A stretch of DNA of 64,000 bases from Blastococcus litoris (GTDB lineage: Bacteria; Actinomycetota; Actinomycetes; Mycobacteriales; Geodermatophilaceae), in NCBI RefSeq assembly GCF_003075095.1, contig NZ_QCZF01000011.1, positions 1 to 64,000 of the forward strand, in the 5' to 3' direction. Under the pieces are notes generated by a model. The model saw only the letters and a program-made list of their open reading frames with translations. It ran no database searches and had not been told where the DNA came from. Positions 46,232 through 55,323 of the stretch are shown piece by piece (the first letter of the stretch is position 1; every line of letters begins with the position of its first letter). Position numbers and translations under genes: made by a program.

Positions 46232-46751
46232 CGGGCACCTCGGGGGCGTCCTGCGCGACGGGACGGTCGCGACCCTGCGCCCCCTGCCCTACGACGACCC
46301 GCTGGCGCAGTACCTCGTCGAGGCGGTCCAGCAGGAGTACGTCCAGCGGTACGGCGGCCGGGACGCCGCCGTCGTCGAGCCCGCCGAGTTCCTGCCGCCG
46401 CAGGGGCTGTTCCTGGTGGCCGAGGTCGACGGCGTGCCGGCCGGCTGCGGCGCCTGGCGGGCGATGCCCGACGGGGCGGCGGAGATCAAGCGCGTGTACG
46501 TGGAGCCGGGCTTCCGCCGACGGGGCGTGGCCCGGCTGGTGGTCGCGGCGCTCGAGCAGAGCGCGGCGGCCGCCGGGCACCCGGAGGTCGTGCTCAACTC
46601 CGGCCGGGAGCAGCCGGAGGCCCTGGCGCTGTACGCCGACATGGGGTACCGCCCCGTCGCCGGGTACGGCATCTACGCCTGCGCGCCCGGCGCGGTGTTC
46701 CTGGGGAAGCGGATCGGCGGACCGGAGGAGGAGTCGTCATGGGCGTCGTGA
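46215..46751 (+). CDS. GNAT-family acetyltransferase
   Basis: A 178-residue protein. The GNAT core covers about residues 15-165 with the acetyl-CoA loop RVYVEPGFRRRGVARLVVAALEQ (Q/RxxGxG/A type) and LNSGREQPEALALYADMGYRPV. Substrate unknown. ATG 46215 overlaps the end of thiL and has GAGGGAGCGG before it. It overlaps the next gene by 13 bases, so thiL, this gene and the kinase-like gene are translated in a chain. Confidence 0.87.
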   Translation: MCTSADGHLGGVLRDGTVATLRPLPYDDPLAQYLVEAVQQEYVQRYGGRDAAVVEPAEFLPPQGLFLVAEVDGVPAGCGAWRAMPDGAAEIKRVYVEPGFRRRGVARLVVAALEQSAAAAGHPEVVLNSGREQPEALALYADMGYRPVAGYGIYACAPGAVFLGKRIGGPEEESSWAS

Positions 46752-47368
46752 CGATCTCGGCGGCCTACGGGGCCGCGGGCGCGGAGGTCGCGCCGGCCGT
46801 GGCGGAGCGGCTGGGTCTGCCCTTCCACGACCGGGCCATCCCCGCGCAGGTCGCCGGGCGGCTGGGCGTGCCGGTGGAGGAGGCGGAGGCCAACGACGAG
46901 ACGGTCGTCCGAGGGCTGTGGCGGCTGGTGGCGTCGCTCGGCACGATGCCCGACCCGGTCGGCGGGGTGGTGCCGACCGCCGGGATCCCCGACGCGCGGG
47001 CCTACCGCGAGCAGACCGAGCGGATCCTCGGCGAGATCGCCGGCGCCGCCGGGGGAGTGGTCCTCGGCCGCGGGGGCGCCATGGTGCTGCGCGAGCGGCC
47101 CGACGTCCTGCACGTGCGCCTGGACGGGCCGCCCGAGCGGCGGCTCGCGGCGGCGGTCCGCAGGTCGGGACGGCCGGTCGAGGAGGTGCGGCGCGAGATG
47201 GAGGCCAGCGACCGCGCACGGGAGGCCTACGTGCGGCACTTCTACCGGTGCGATCCCGCGGCCGCCCGGCACTACCACCTGGTGGTCGACGCGACGGAGC
47301 TGCCGGTGGACACGATGGTGGACCTCGTGGTCACGGCGGCCAGGGCGCGGGGCATCGGCCGGGACTGA
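46739..47368 (+). CDS. Cytidylate-kinase-like family protein
   Basis: A 209-residue P-loop-type protein of the cytidylate-kinase-like family (AAA_26). VTISAAYGAAGAEVAPAVAERLGLPFHDRAI replaces the classic GxxGxGKS loop, as is usual in this family. VVLGRGGAMVLRERPDVLHVRLDGPPERR and DRAREAYVRHFYRCDPAAARHYHLVVD follow. The substrate is not known. ATG 46739 has a GGAGGAGGAG site. It ends the thiL gene chain; a truncated gene begins 30 bases later. Confidence 0.82.
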   Translation: MGVVTISAAYGAAGAEVAPAVAERLGLPFHDRAIPAQVAGRLGVPVEEAEANDETVVRGLWRLVASLGTMPDPVGGVVPTAGIPDARAYREQTERILGEIAGAAGGVVLGRGGAMVLRERPDVLHVRLDGPPERRLAAAVRRSGRPVEEVRREMEASDRAREAYVRHFYRCDPAAARHYHLVVDATELPVDTMVDLVVTAARARGIGRD

Positions 47369-47398
47369 TCCGGGGGTGGCGGCGGCCACGGTGCCGCC

Positions 47399-47554
47399 GT
47401 GACCGATCCCGCGCGCCCCTGGGAACCGCCGATCGCCGGCAGCGAGACCGCGCACCTGGTGGGTGCGCTCGAGCGGCTGCGGGCGACCTCCCGCCGGAAG
47501 GCCGACGACCTCGACGCGGCCGGGCCGAACGCGACGAACCCCGGAGGTCGGTGA
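47399..47554 (+). pseudogene. Truncated DUF664/DinB-like gene (N-terminal fragment)
   Basis: GTG 47399 opens a 51-codon frame beginning VTDPARPWEPPIAGSETAHLVGALERLRAT and continuing RRKADDLDAAGP. This matches the first helix region of DUF664/DinB-fold proteins, normally about 170 residues. Similarity stops at AAG, and the remaining codons are the left arm of a terminator hairpin. The frame ends at TGA 47552 inside the hairpin loop. The gene appears to have lost its last two-thirds by deletion. The family call is from recall of the N-terminal pattern. Confidence 0.55.
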
Positions 47555-47571
47555 CCTCCGGGGTTCGTCGC
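47531..47571. terminator. 19-bp perfect hairpin between the truncated gene and rpmB
   Basis: 47531-47549 is the exact reverse complement of 47553-47571, with a 3-base loop GGT. It lies 15 bases after the rpmB stop on the other strand and can serve both directions. Confidence 0.82.
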
Positions 47572-47586
47572 GCAGTCAGGCGTGCG

Positions 47587-47778
47587 TCAGGCGCGGACGA
47601 CCTTGCCGGCGCGGATGCACGAGGTGCACGCGTTGATCCGGCGACGGTTGCCGGGGGCGATCAGCGCCCGCACGGACTGGATGTTCGGGTTCCAACGGCG
47701 CGGCGTGCGGCGGTGCGAGTGCGACACCGACATACCGAAACCGGGCCCCTTGCCACACACATCGCACACGGCAGCCAC
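47587..47778 (-). CDS. rpmB: Ribosomal protein L28 (zinc-binding form)
   Basis: A 63-residue L28: MAAVCDVCGKGPGFGMSVSHSHRR, then RRWNPNIQSVRALI and RRINACTSCIRAGKV. The two CxxC pairs (CDVC, CTSC) mark the zinc-binding, C-plus form. Many actinobacteria also keep a C-minus copy for zinc shortage; whether this genome does is not visible here. GTG 47778 has GGGAG about 11 bases upstream. It diverges from the DAK2 gene, as in other actinobacteria. Confidence 0.96.
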   Translation of the reverse strand: MAAVCDVCGKGPGFGMSVSHSHRRTPRRWNPNIQSVRALIAPGNRRRINACTSCIRAGKVVRA

Positions 47779-47937
47779 GGTTGAATCACTCCCAGAGAAT
47801 CGTTCACAGACGGCGGGGCAAGGCAGCACCCGCAGAAGACCGTCGGCCAGTCTAGCCGCTCCGCGCGCGTCGTGTCGCCGGACCCCCCGGAGAGGTGCCC
47901 GCCGCCGCGGACCACCGGTCCTGTCGGCTCCTCTGGG

Positions 47938-47943
47938 TACCCT
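47938..47943 (+). promoter_or_regulatory. -10-like hexamer of the DAK2 gene
   Basis: TACCCT ends exactly 6 bases before GTG 47950. The whole site GGGTACCC is palindromic. Confidence 0.45.
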
Positions 47944-47949
47944 CCGCCC

Positions 47950-49560
47950 GTGGTGGAGGCGCTGGACGACACCGCGGTCGGGCAGTGGTACCGGACCGCG
48001 GTCGAGGTCCTGTCCGAGTCCCGTGGGCGCCTCGACGACCTCAACGTCTTCCCCGTCCCCGACGGGGACACCGGCACGAACCTGCTGCTGACCGCCCAGG
48101 CCGCGGTCGCCGCGCTCGACGCCGAGGGCTCGCGCACCACCGAGCCGGCGTGGTCGGTCCTGGCCCGTGGCGCGGTGCTCGGCGCGCGCGGCAACTCCGG
48201 CACGATCCTCGCCCAGCTGCTGCGGGGTCTGGCCGACCAGCTCGCCGGTCAGCCACCCGCCGACGGGCCGGCCTTCGCGGCGGCGCTGCAGAAGGCCGCC
48301 GACGCCGCCTACGGCGCGGTCGCCGACCCGGAGGAGGGCACCTTCCTCACGGTCGCGCGGGCGGGCGCCGAAGCCGCGGGTGCGGCCGTCGACGAGGGGC
48401 GCACCGCGCTGGCCGACGTCGTCCGGGCGGCGGCGGACGGCGCCCGCGTCGCCCTCGAGGCCACGCCCGGTCAGCTCGCGGCGCTCCGCGAGGCCGGCGT
48501 CGTGGACGCCGGGGGTGCGGGGCTGTGCCTGGTCCTCGACGCCCTGGTGACGACGGTGACCGGCGTCGAGCCGGCGCGCCCCCCGCTGGCCCGCCGCGAC
48601 GAGGGCCACAGGCACCACTCCGGCGAGCACCTGCCGCACCCGCCGCCGGCGGGGCCGGGCAGCGAGGTCCAGTACCTGCTGGCAGACACCGACGAGGAGT
48701 CGGTCGCCCGGCTGCAGGAGCGCCTGGCCGCGCTCGGCGACAGCCTGGTCGTGGTCGGCGTCGACACCCCGTCCGGCCGCGAGTGGAACGTGCACGTCCA
48801 CGTGGCCGACGTCGGGGCCGCGATCGAGGCCGGCATCGAGGCCGGCCGGCCGTACCGCATCTCGGTCACCCCGCTGGCGCCGGTGGCGCCGAGCTCGCCC
48901 ATGCCCGGCACCCGCGCGGTCGTCGCGGTCGTGTCGAGCGACGGTCTGGCCGAGCTGTTCAGCGGTGAGGGCGTCCGCGTGGTCACCTGCGGGCCCGAGG
49001 GCGTGGGGGAGGAGGACGTGCTGGAGGAGGTGCTGGCCTCCACCGCCCACGAGGTCGTCGTGCTGCCCAACGACGCGGCGCTGCTGCCGGTCGCCGGCCG
49101 GGCGGCCACCCGCGCCCGGGAGACGGGGCGCGACGTCGGCGTCGTCCCCACCCGGTCCCCGGTCCAGGGGCTGGCCGCCATCGCCGTGTCCGACCCCGCC
49201 CGCCGGTTCGGCGACGACGTCATCGCGATGGCGGAGGCGGCGGCGGCAACGCGGTGGGCAGAGGTGACCGTCGCCGACCAGGAGGCCCTCACCTCGGCCG
49301 GGCGGTGCCAGCCCGGCGACGCCCTGGGCTCGGCAGAGGGCGACGTCGTCGTGATCGGCTCCGACCTCGCGGCCGTCGCCTGCGAGCTGCTCGACCGGAT
49401 GCTCTCGGCAGGTGGCGAGATGGCCACCCTGCTGGTGGGGGAGGACGACGAGCTGGGGGACACCGTCTGCCGGCACCTGGCGACGGCCCACCCCACGATC
49501 GAGGTGATCCGCTACGGCGGAGGGCCCAGCGGGATCCCGCTGCAGGTGGGGGTCGAGTGA
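47950..49560 (+). CDS. DAK2-domain protein (FakA/YloV-like fatty-acid kinase)
   Basis: A 536-residue protein. The N-terminal DAK2 (DhaL-like) domain has LNVFPVPDGDTGTNLLLTAQAAV (metal-binding aspartates) and GARGNSGTILAQLLRG. The C-terminal half is the FakA C domain with LPNDAALLPVAGRAA and VVPTRSPVQGLAAI. In Firmicutes FakA phosphorylates fatty acids held by FakB (DegV) proteins; no degV-like gene is in the window. GTG 47950 is set by the TACCCT hexamer. recG begins 5 bases later. Confidence 0.88.
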   Translation: MVEALDDTAVGQWYRTAVEVLSESRGRLDDLNVFPVPDGDTGTNLLLTAQAAVAALDAEGSRTTEPAWSVLARGAVLGARGNSGTILAQLLRGLADQLAGQPPADGPAFAAALQKAADAAYGAVADPEEGTFLTVARAGAEAAGAAVDEGRTALADVVRAAADGARVALEATPGQLAALREAGVVDAGGAGLCLVLDALVTTVTGVEPARPPLARRDEGHRHHSGEHLPHPPPAGPGSEVQYLLADTDEESVARLQERLAALGDSLVVVGVDTPSGREWNVHVHVADVGAAIEAGIEAGRPYRISVTPLAPVAPSSPMPGTRAVVAVVSSDGLAELFSGEGVRVVTCGPEGVGEEDVLEEVLASTAHEVVVLPNDAALLPVAGRAATRARETGRDVGVVPTRSPVQGLAAIAVSDPARRFGDDVIAMAEAAAATRWAEVTVADQEALTSAGRCQPGDALGSAEGDVVVIGSDLAAVACELLDRMLSAGGEMATLLVGEDDELGDTVCRHLATAHPTIEVIRYGGGPSGIPLQVGVE

Positions 49561-49564
49561 TCGC

Positions 49565-51754
49565 ATGGCGGTGACCCTCGAGACGCCGCTGAGCCGGGTG
49601 CTCGGCCCGAAGACGGCGACGAGCATGGCCGAGCAGCTCTCGCTGCACACCGTGCGCGACCTGCTCCGGCACTACCCCCGCCGCTACGCCAGCCGCGGCG
49701 AGCAGGCCGACCTCGCCGACGTGCAGGTGGGCGACCGCGTCACGGTCCTGGCCCAGGTCCGCAGCGTCACCACCCGCCCGATGCGCAACCGCAGGGGCAG
49801 CCTCACCGAGGTGGTCGTCGGCGACGGCAGCGGCCGGATGAAGCTGGTGTTCTTCAACCACCGGCACACCGCGCTCAAGGTCAACGCGTGGGGGATGTTC
49901 GCCGGCACGGTCGGGGAGTACCGCGGCGAGAAGCAGTTCGCCCACCCCGACATGCACCTGCTGGACGGCGACACCGGCGACGACGACTGGGCGCGGGCGC
50001 TCATCCCGATCTACCCGGCGACCAAGGACGTCTCGAGCTGGGTCATCCAGAAGTCGCTCAAGCTGCTCCTGGGCCCGCAGGGCAACCTCGCCGGCCTGGT
50101 CGAGGACCCGCTGCCCGAGGACATGCGGACCAGGCACGGGATCCTGCCTCTGGCCGCCGCCCTGCTCGACATCCACCGGCCCACCACGATGGAGGACGTC
50201 GAGCGCGCGGCGCACCGGCTGAAGTGGGACGAGGCGCTGGTCCTGCAGCTCACCCTCGCCGCCCGCCGGCGGGCGGCGGCCCTGGAGCCGGGAACCGCGC
50301 GGCCGCGCCGTGGCGGTGCCCTCCTCGACGCCGTCGACGCGGCGCTGCCCTTCGCCCTGACCGAGGGCCAGCGCGCGGTGGGGGAGGAACTGGCTGCCGA
50401 GCTGGACCGCGACCAGCCGATGCACCGGCTGCTGCAGGGCGAGGTGGGCTCGGGCAAGACCGTGGTCGCGCTGCGCGCGATGGCCCAGGTCGTCGACGCG
50501 GGCGGCCAGGCCGCACTGCTCGCGCCGACCGAGGTGCTGGCCGCTCAGCACGCCCGTGGGATCCGCGACCTGCTCGGCCCGCTCGGCCGGGCGGGGGAGC
50601 TCGACGGCGACCCGGCCGGCACCCGCGTGACGTTGCTCACCGGCTCCCTCAAGGCCGCCGCCCGGCGCGAGGCCCGCGCCGAGGTCGCCGAGGGGCGCGC
50701 CGGGATCGTCGTCGGGACGCACGCCCTCCTGCAGGAGGGCGTCGACTTCGCCGACCTGGGGCTGGTCGTGGTCGACGAGCAGCACCGCTTCGGCGTCGAG
50801 CAGCGCGACGCGCTGCGCGCGAAGGGCAACCGCCCGCCGCACGTCCTCGTGATGACGGCCACCCCCATCCCCCGGACGGTCGCCATGACCGTCTACGGCG
50901 ACCTCGAGGTGTCGACGCTGCGCCAGCTGCCCAGCGGTCGTGGCGGGGTGTCCAGCTCGGTCGTGCCGGTGGTCGAGAAGCGCGCCTGGCTCGACCGCGC
51001 CTGGGAGCGGCTGCGCGAGGAGGTGGCAGCCGGCCGGCAGGCCTACGTCGTCTGCCCGCGCATCGGCGACGAGACCGGCGCCGACGACGAGCCCGCGGAC
51101 GTCGACGGCGCACCCGACGACGAGCCGCAGACCGACCGCCGACCGCCGCTCGCGGTCCTCGACGTGCTCGAGCTGCTGCGGAGCGGCCCGCTCGCCGGGC
51201 TGCGGCTCGAGGCCCTCCACGGGCGGCTCACCCCCGAGGAGAAGGACGCCCGCATGCGCGCCTTCGCCGCCCGGGAGATCGACGTCCTCGTGGCCACGAC
51301 CGTCGTCGAGGTCGGCGTCGACGTGCCCAACGCCACCGTCATGGTCGTCATGGACGCCGACAGGTTCGGCGTGAGCCAGCTGCACCAGCTGCGCGGCCGG
51401 GTCGCGCGTGGCAAGCACCCAGGGCTGTGCCTGCTCGTCACCGAGGCGCCGTCGGCCTCGGCGACCGGCCAGCGGCTGGCCGCCGTGGCGTCCACGTCCG
51501 ACGGCTTCGAGCTGGCACGCCTCGACCTCGAGACGCGGCGGGAGGGCGACGTCCTCGGCGCGGCCCAGTCCGGCAAGCGCTCCGGGGTCCGCCTGCTCTC
51601 CCTGCTCGAGGACGAGGAGCTCATCGCCGCCGCCCGTGGCGAGGCGACGGCGCTGCTCGAGACCGAGCGCGGCCTGGCCGACCACCCGGGCCTGGCCGCC
51701 GAGGTGGCCCGGCTGGCCACCGACGAGCGCGCGGACTACCTGGAGAAGGCATGA
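49565..51754 (+). CDS. recG: ATP-dependent DNA helicase RecG
   Basis: A 729-residue branch-migration helicase that remodels stalled forks. The N-terminal OB/wedge region covers about 1-240. Helicase motifs include QGEVGSGKTVVALRAM (Walker A, about 294), VVVDEQHRFGVEQR (DExH type), MTATPIPRT and VVEVGVDVPNATVM, QLRGRVARGKHPGLCLL. An acidic insert (DETGADDEPADVDGAPDDEPQ) sits between the helicase lobes. ATG 49565 is 4 bases after the DAK2 gene. It overlaps rsmD by ATGA. Confidence 0.96.
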   Translation: MAVTLETPLSRVLGPKTATSMAEQLSLHTVRDLLRHYPRRYASRGEQADLADVQVGDRVTVLAQVRSVTTRPMRNRRGSLTEVVVGDGSGRMKLVFFNHRHTALKVNAWGMFAGTVGEYRGEKQFAHPDMHLLDGDTGDDDWARALIPIYPATKDVSSWVIQKSLKLLLGPQGNLAGLVEDPLPEDMRTRHGILPLAAALLDIHRPTTMEDVERAAHRLKWDEALVLQLTLAARRRAAALEPGTARPRRGGALLDAVDAALPFALTEGQRAVGEELAAELDRDQPMHRLLQGEVGSGKTVVALRAMAQVVDAGGQAALLAPTEVLAAQHARGIRDLLGPLGRAGELDGDPAGTRVTLLTGSLKAAARREARAEVAEGRAGIVVGTHALLQEGVDFADLGLVVVDEQHRFGVEQRDALRAKGNRPPHVLVMTATPIPRTVAMTVYGDLEVSTLRQLPSGRGGVSSSVVPVVEKRAWLDRAWERLREEVAAGRQAYVVCPRIGDETGADDEPADVDGAPDDEPQTDRRPPLAVLDVLELLRSGPLAGLRLEALHGRLTPEEKDARMRAFAAREIDVLVATTVVEVGVDVPNATVMVVMDADRFGVSQLHQLRGRVARGKHPGLCLLVTEAPSASATGQRLAAVASTSDGFELARLDLETRREGDVLGAAQSGKRSGVRLLSLLEDEELIAAARGEATALLETERGLADHPGLAAEVARLATDERADYLEKA

Positions 51755-52305
51755 CCCGGCTCATCTCGGGGAGCGCCGGAGGGCGCCGGCTCAAGGTCCC
51801 GAAGGCCGGCGTCCGGCCGACCGGTGACCGCGCCCGGGAAGCGCTGTTCAACGCGCTCACCCACCTGACCGACCTCCGCGGCGCGACGGTGCTCGACCTG
51901 TACGCCGGGACCGGCGCCCTGGGCCTGGAGGCGCTGTCGCGCGGCGCGTCCACCGTCGTCTTCGTCGAGTCGGGGCCTGCGGTGCTGCCGGTGCTGAAGG
52001 AGAACCTCGCCGCGGTCGGGCTCCCCGGCGGCCGGGTGGTCAAGGGGTCGGTGCCGACCGTCGTCGGCGGTGCGCCGCCGGCCCGCTTCGACCTCGTCCT
52101 GGCAGATCCGCCCTACGAGACGCCCGTAGACGAGGTGCTCACGGTGCTCGGGTCGCTGGTCCGCGGCGACTGGCTGGCGCCGGAGGCGGTCGTGGTCGTC
52201 GAGCGCAGCAGCCGCGAGGAGCCGTGGGAGTGGCCGACACCCCTCGTCGGGTTGCGCGACCGGCGCTACGGCGAGGCCCAGCTCCGGTACGGTCGCTCCC
52301 CGTGA
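51751..52305 (+). CDS. rsmD: 16S rRNA (guanine-N2) methyltransferase RsmD
   Basis: A 184-residue SAM-dependent methyltransferase modifying G966 of 16S rRNA. It starts LISGSAGGRRLKVPK, has the RPTGDRAREALFNAL segment, the SAM motif VLDLYAGTGALGLEALSRGA and the catalytic VLADPPY. Length is normal. ATG 51751 overlaps recG and GTG 52302 of coaD overlaps its stop, the standard bacterial order rsmD-coaD. Confidence 0.95.
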   Translation: MTRLISGSAGGRRLKVPKAGVRPTGDRAREALFNALTHLTDLRGATVLDLYAGTGALGLEALSRGASTVVFVESGPAVLPVLKENLAAVGLPGGRVVKGSVPTVVGGAPPARFDLVLADPPYETPVDEVLTVLGSLVRGDWLAPEAVVVVERSSREEPWEWPTPLVGLRDRRYGEAQLRYGRSP

Positions 52306-52790
52306 GGCGTGCCGTCTGCCCGGGATCCTTCGACCCGGTGACCAACGGGCACGTCGACGTCATCACCCGGGCGGCCGGGCTCTACGACGAGCTCGTCGTC
52401 GCCGTCCTGGTCAACCCCGGGAAGGCCGGCCTCTTCACGGTCACCGAGCGCATGGAGCTGCTGCGCGAGTCGGTCGCCGACCTGCCCAACGTCACCGTCG
52501 ACAGCTTCGAGGGGCTACTGGTCGACTACTGCCGCGCCCACGAGATCCCGGTGATCGTCAAGGGCCTGCGCGCGGTGAGCGACTTCGAGTACGAGCTGCA
52601 GATGGCGCAGATGAACCGCGAGCTGGCCGCGATCGAGACGCTCTTCGTGCCCACCGCGCCGCAGGTCGGCCACCTCTCCTCGAGCCTGGTCAAGCAGATC
52701 GCCACCTTCGGCGGGGACGTCTCCCGGCTGGTGCCGAAAGCCGTCGACGACCGGCTGCGGGAGCGCACGCGGCGGGACGCGTCGACGTGA
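52302..52790 (+). CDS. coaD: Phosphopantetheine adenylyltransferase
   Basis: A 162-residue nucleotidyltransferase for the fourth step of coenzyme A synthesis. The signature GSFDPVTNGHVDVITRAA at the N terminus, KGLRAVSDFEYELQMAQMNREL in the middle and HLSSSLVKQIATFGGDVSRLVP near the end are complete. GTG 52302 overlaps the rsmD stop. It is followed by a coiled-coil gene after 73 bases. Confidence 0.96.
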   Translation: MRRAVCPGSFDPVTNGHVDVITRAAGLYDELVVAVLVNPGKAGLFTVTERMELLRESVADLPNVTVDSFEGLLVDYCRAHEIPVIVKGLRAVSDFEYELQMAQMNRELAAIETLFVPTAPQVGHLSSSLVKQIATFGGDVSRLVPKAVDDRLRERTRRDAST

Positions 52791-52863
52791 CCGAGCTTGC
52801 GAGGGCACGCAGGGACAGAGCACCGTCGGGCCCGTGGACGCCGAGCGCCAGCGAGGTGGACGC

Positions 52864-53553
52864 GTGACCGAGGTCGTCTACCGGCTGTACGAGACCGTCG
52901 ACGAGCTGACGACGGTCATCGAGAACGCCCGCAGCGTGCCCATGTCGAGCTCCTGCATGGTTCCCCGCGACCACCTGCTGGACCTGCTCGACGACCTCCG
53001 CGAGTCGCTGCCCGAGGACGTCCAGGCGGCCGGTGCGATCGTGGAGCAGCGCACCGAGATCCTGCAGCAGGCGCAGGCCGAGGCGGAGCGGCTGACCGGC
53101 CGCACCCGCGGCGAGAGCGAGCAGCTGCTGTCGTCGGCGCGGCGCCAGCGCGAGGAGCTCCTCGGTACGGCCCGCCGCCAGCGCGACGACATGCTGGCCC
53201 AGGCGCAGGCCGACGCCGAGGACATGCTGGCCGAGGCGGAGGCCGAGGCGCAGCGCCTCGTGGCCGAGGCGGTCGCCCACCGCGAGGCCGTGATCGCCGA
53301 CGCCCAGGCGCAGCACGCCGAGATCCTCGCGGCCGCGCAGGCGGAGCACGAGCGGCTGATCACCGAGACCGAGGTCTACCGGGGTGCGGTCTCCCGCGCC
53401 GACGAGCTCGGCGCCCAGGCGCACGCCGAGGCCGCGCACACGCGCGCGGAGGTCGACCAGTACGTCGACAGCCGGCTCGCCGACTTCGAGTCGACCCTGG
53501 AGAACATGCTGCACTCGGTCGAGAAGGCGCGGACGACGCTGCGGGAGACCTGA
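52864..53553 (+). CDS. DivIVA-like coiled-coil protein
   Basis: A 229-residue, mostly helical protein. Residues 1-55 form a small head (VTEVVYRLYETVDELTTVIENARSVPMSSSCMVPRDHLLDLLDDL). About residues 65-185 are a long coiled coil rich in Gln, Ala and Glu with repeats like QAQADAEDMLAEAEAEAQ. The position after coaD and before DUF177-rpmF is conserved in actinobacteria, where such proteins are annotated as DivIVA-like or ATP-synthase-b-like. A role in cell envelope or division is inferred. GTG 52864 is preferred; GTG 52834 would add ten residues. Confidence 0.8.
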   Translation: MTEVVYRLYETVDELTTVIENARSVPMSSSCMVPRDHLLDLLDDLRESLPEDVQAAGAIVEQRTEILQQAQAEAERLTGRTRGESEQLLSSARRQREELLGTARRQRDDMLAQAQADAEDMLAEAEAEAQRLVAEAVAHREAVIADAQAQHAEILAAAQAEHERLITETEVYRGAVSRADELGAQAHAEAAHTRAEVDQYVDSRLADFESTLENMLHSVEKARTTLRET

Positions 53554-53603
53554 GGGAGCCCGGGGTCACCTCCGCTCCCCGCCGGCCGGTCGGGGGGATC
53601 GGG

Positions 53604-53609
53604 TAGTCT
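53604..53609 (+). promoter_or_regulatory. -10-like hexamer before DUF177-rpmF
   Basis: TAGTCT predicts a start near 53616 and a leader of about 77 bases before ATG 53693. Confidence 0.4.
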
Positions 53610-53692
53610 CGTCTCCTGGTCCGACCGCCGGTGGTGCCCCTGACGGGGTCGTCCCGGCCGGCCTCCCCCCACTGCCTACCGCGAGTACTGAC

Positions 53693-54343
53693 ATGTCTGC
53701 CGCTTCTCCGCTCCGCTCAGGTGCCGGGTCTTCTGGTCTCCGACCTCAAGACGCCCGGCGCCCCGCTGCCAACCCCTGGCGCGTGGACCTGCGGGAACTC
53801 GGCCGTCGCGCGGGATCGATGCAGGAGATCGACCGGTCCGCCCCGGCGCCCGACGACTGGCGCGTCGAGCTGATCGGCGTCCCGGCGGGCACCGAGGTGC
53901 ACCTGCACCTGCGTCTGGAGTCGGTCATGGAGGGCGTGCTCGTCAGCGGCGAGATCGACGCCCCCGTGACGGGGTCGTGCGCCCGCTGCCTCGAGCCGAT
54001 CGAGGACACCATCTCCCTGGACGTCCAGGAGCTGTACGCCTACGAGGGCAGCACCACCGAGGCGACCAGCGAGGAGGACGAGGTCCGCCGCATCGAAGGC
54101 GACTTCCTCGACCTCGAGCCGCTGGCCCGCGACAGCATCGTCCTCGCCCTGCCCCTGGCGCCGGTCTGCACCGAGGACTGCGCCGGTCTCTGCGCCGACT
54201 GCGGGCAGCGCCTCGACGACCTGCCGGCCGACCACGCGCACGAGGTCGTCGACGCCCGCTGGGCCGGCCTCGCGACCAAGTTCGGCACCCCTTCTTCCTC
54301 GCCGGGCGCCCCCGGCGAGAGCCCCACCACTGAGGAGAACTGA
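53693..54343 (+). CDS. DUF177 (YceD) family protein
   Basis: A 216-residue protein of the YceD/DUF177 family that is almost always linked to rpmF and implicated in 23S rRNA and L32 metabolism. Visible are [39 protein letters not shown], and a second Cys cluster [20 protein letters not shown]; the Cys pairs probably bind zinc. ATG 53693 is the first start that leaves the family N terminus intact. rpmF begins two bases after the stop, so expression is coupled. Confidence 0.9.
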   Translation: MSAASPLRSGAGSSGLRPQDARRPAANPWRVDLRELGRRAGSMQEIDRSAPAPDDWRVELIGVPAGTEVHLHLRLESVMEGVLVSGEIDAPVTGSCARCLEPIEDTISLDVQELYAYEGSTTEATSEEDEVRRIEGDFLDLEPLARDSIVLALPLAPVCTEDCAGLCADCGQRLDDLPADHAHEVVDARWAGLATKFGTPSSSPGAPGESPTTEEN

Positions 54344-54345
54344 CC

Positions 54346-54525
54346 GTGGCTGTCCCGAAGCGGAAGATGTCCCGCGCCAACACCCGTTCGCGCCGCTCGA
54401 TGTGGAAGGCCTCCGCGCCGACCCTCGCGCCGTGCCCGAACCGCGCCTGCGGTGCCCTCAAGCCCCCGCACCAGGCGTGCCCGACCTGCGGTCAGTACGA
54501 CGGCCGCCAGGTTCTCTCGGTCTGA
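54346..54525 (+). CDS. rpmF: Ribosomal protein L32 (zinc-binding form)
   Basis: A 59-residue L32: [21 protein letters not shown] at the start, then [27 protein letters not shown] with four Cys for zinc. GTG 54346 has GAGGAGA about 9 bases upstream, overlapping the end of the DUF177 gene. rnc follows in a different frame 15 or more bases after the TGA at 54523. Confidence 0.97.
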   Translation: MAVPKRKMSRANTRSRRSMWKASAPTLAPCPNRACGALKPPHQACPTCGQYDGRQVLSV

Positions 54526-54539
54526 TCGCCGGATCGACG

Positions 54540-55322
54540 GTGGGCACGGTCGCCGGGGTGCGCTCCTCCGGGAGCGTGGCTGACGGCCGCCCACCGGGCG
54601 GTCCCGTGCACGCCGAGCGGTCCGCCGCCTGGCTCCGGGACGCCCTCGGGGTGGAGCTGCCCGACGGGCTGCTCGGCCTGGCGCTCACGCACCGGTCCTT
54701 CGCGTACGAGAACGGCGGTCTGCCGACCAACGAGCGCCTGGAGTTCCTCGGCGACTCCGTGCTCGGCCTGGTCGTCACCGACGAGCTCTACCGCAGCCAG
54801 CCGGACCTCCCCGAGGGCCAGCTGGCCAAGCTGCGTGCCTCGGTGGTCAACATGACCTCGCTCGCGGGCGTCGCCCGGCGGCTCGGCGACGGCGGGGTCG
54901 GCCCGCACCTCCTGCTCGGCAGGGGCGAGGAGACGACCGGCGGCCGGGAGAAGGACTCGATCCTCGCCGACGCCGTCGAGGCGCTCATCGGCGCGATCCA
55001 CCTCGGCTGCGGTCTCGACACCGCCTCGTCGATCGTGCACCGGCTCTTCGACCCGATGCTGGTCGAGGCCGCGACCCGGGGCGCCGGCCTGGACTGGAAG
55101 ACCAGCCTCCAGGAGCTCGGCGCCGCCCGCGGTCTGGGCGCACCCAGCTACCGCGTCGAGGACGAGGGCCCCGACCACGCCAAGACCTTCGCCGCCGAGG
55201 TCCTCCTCGCCGGGACGGTCTACGGCCGCGGCGGCGGGAAGACGAAGAAGGCCGCCGAGCAGGAAGCCGCCGAGGTCGCCTGGCGCACCTTGTCGCAGGA
55301 CATCTCCTCCCAGGACGGCTGA
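54540..55322 (+). CDS. rnc: Ribonuclease III
   Basis: A double-strand-specific endonuclease for rRNA and mRNA processing, 260 residues from GTG 54540. The nuclease signature [16 protein letters not shown] is near residue 64, the second metal site is in [17 protein letters not shown], and a dsRNA-binding domain ([34 protein letters not shown]) fills the C terminus. Start choice is uncertain: GTG 54558, 54576 or 54606 are also in frame and none has a good ribosome site. mutM begins one base after the stop. Confidence 0.93.
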   Translation: MGTVAGVRSSGSVADGRPPGGPVHAERSAAWLRDALGVELPDGLLGLALTHRSFAYENGGLPTNERLEFLGDSVLGLVVTDELYRSQPDLPEGQLAKLRASVVNMTSLAGVARRLGDGGVGPHLLLGRGEETTGGREKDSILADAVEALIGAIHLGCGLDTASSIVHRLFDPMLVEAATRGAGLDWKTSLQELGAARGLGAPSYRVEDEGPDHAKTFAAEVLLAGTVYGRGGGKTKKAAEQEAAEVAWRTLSQDISSQDG

Positions 55323-55323
55323 C

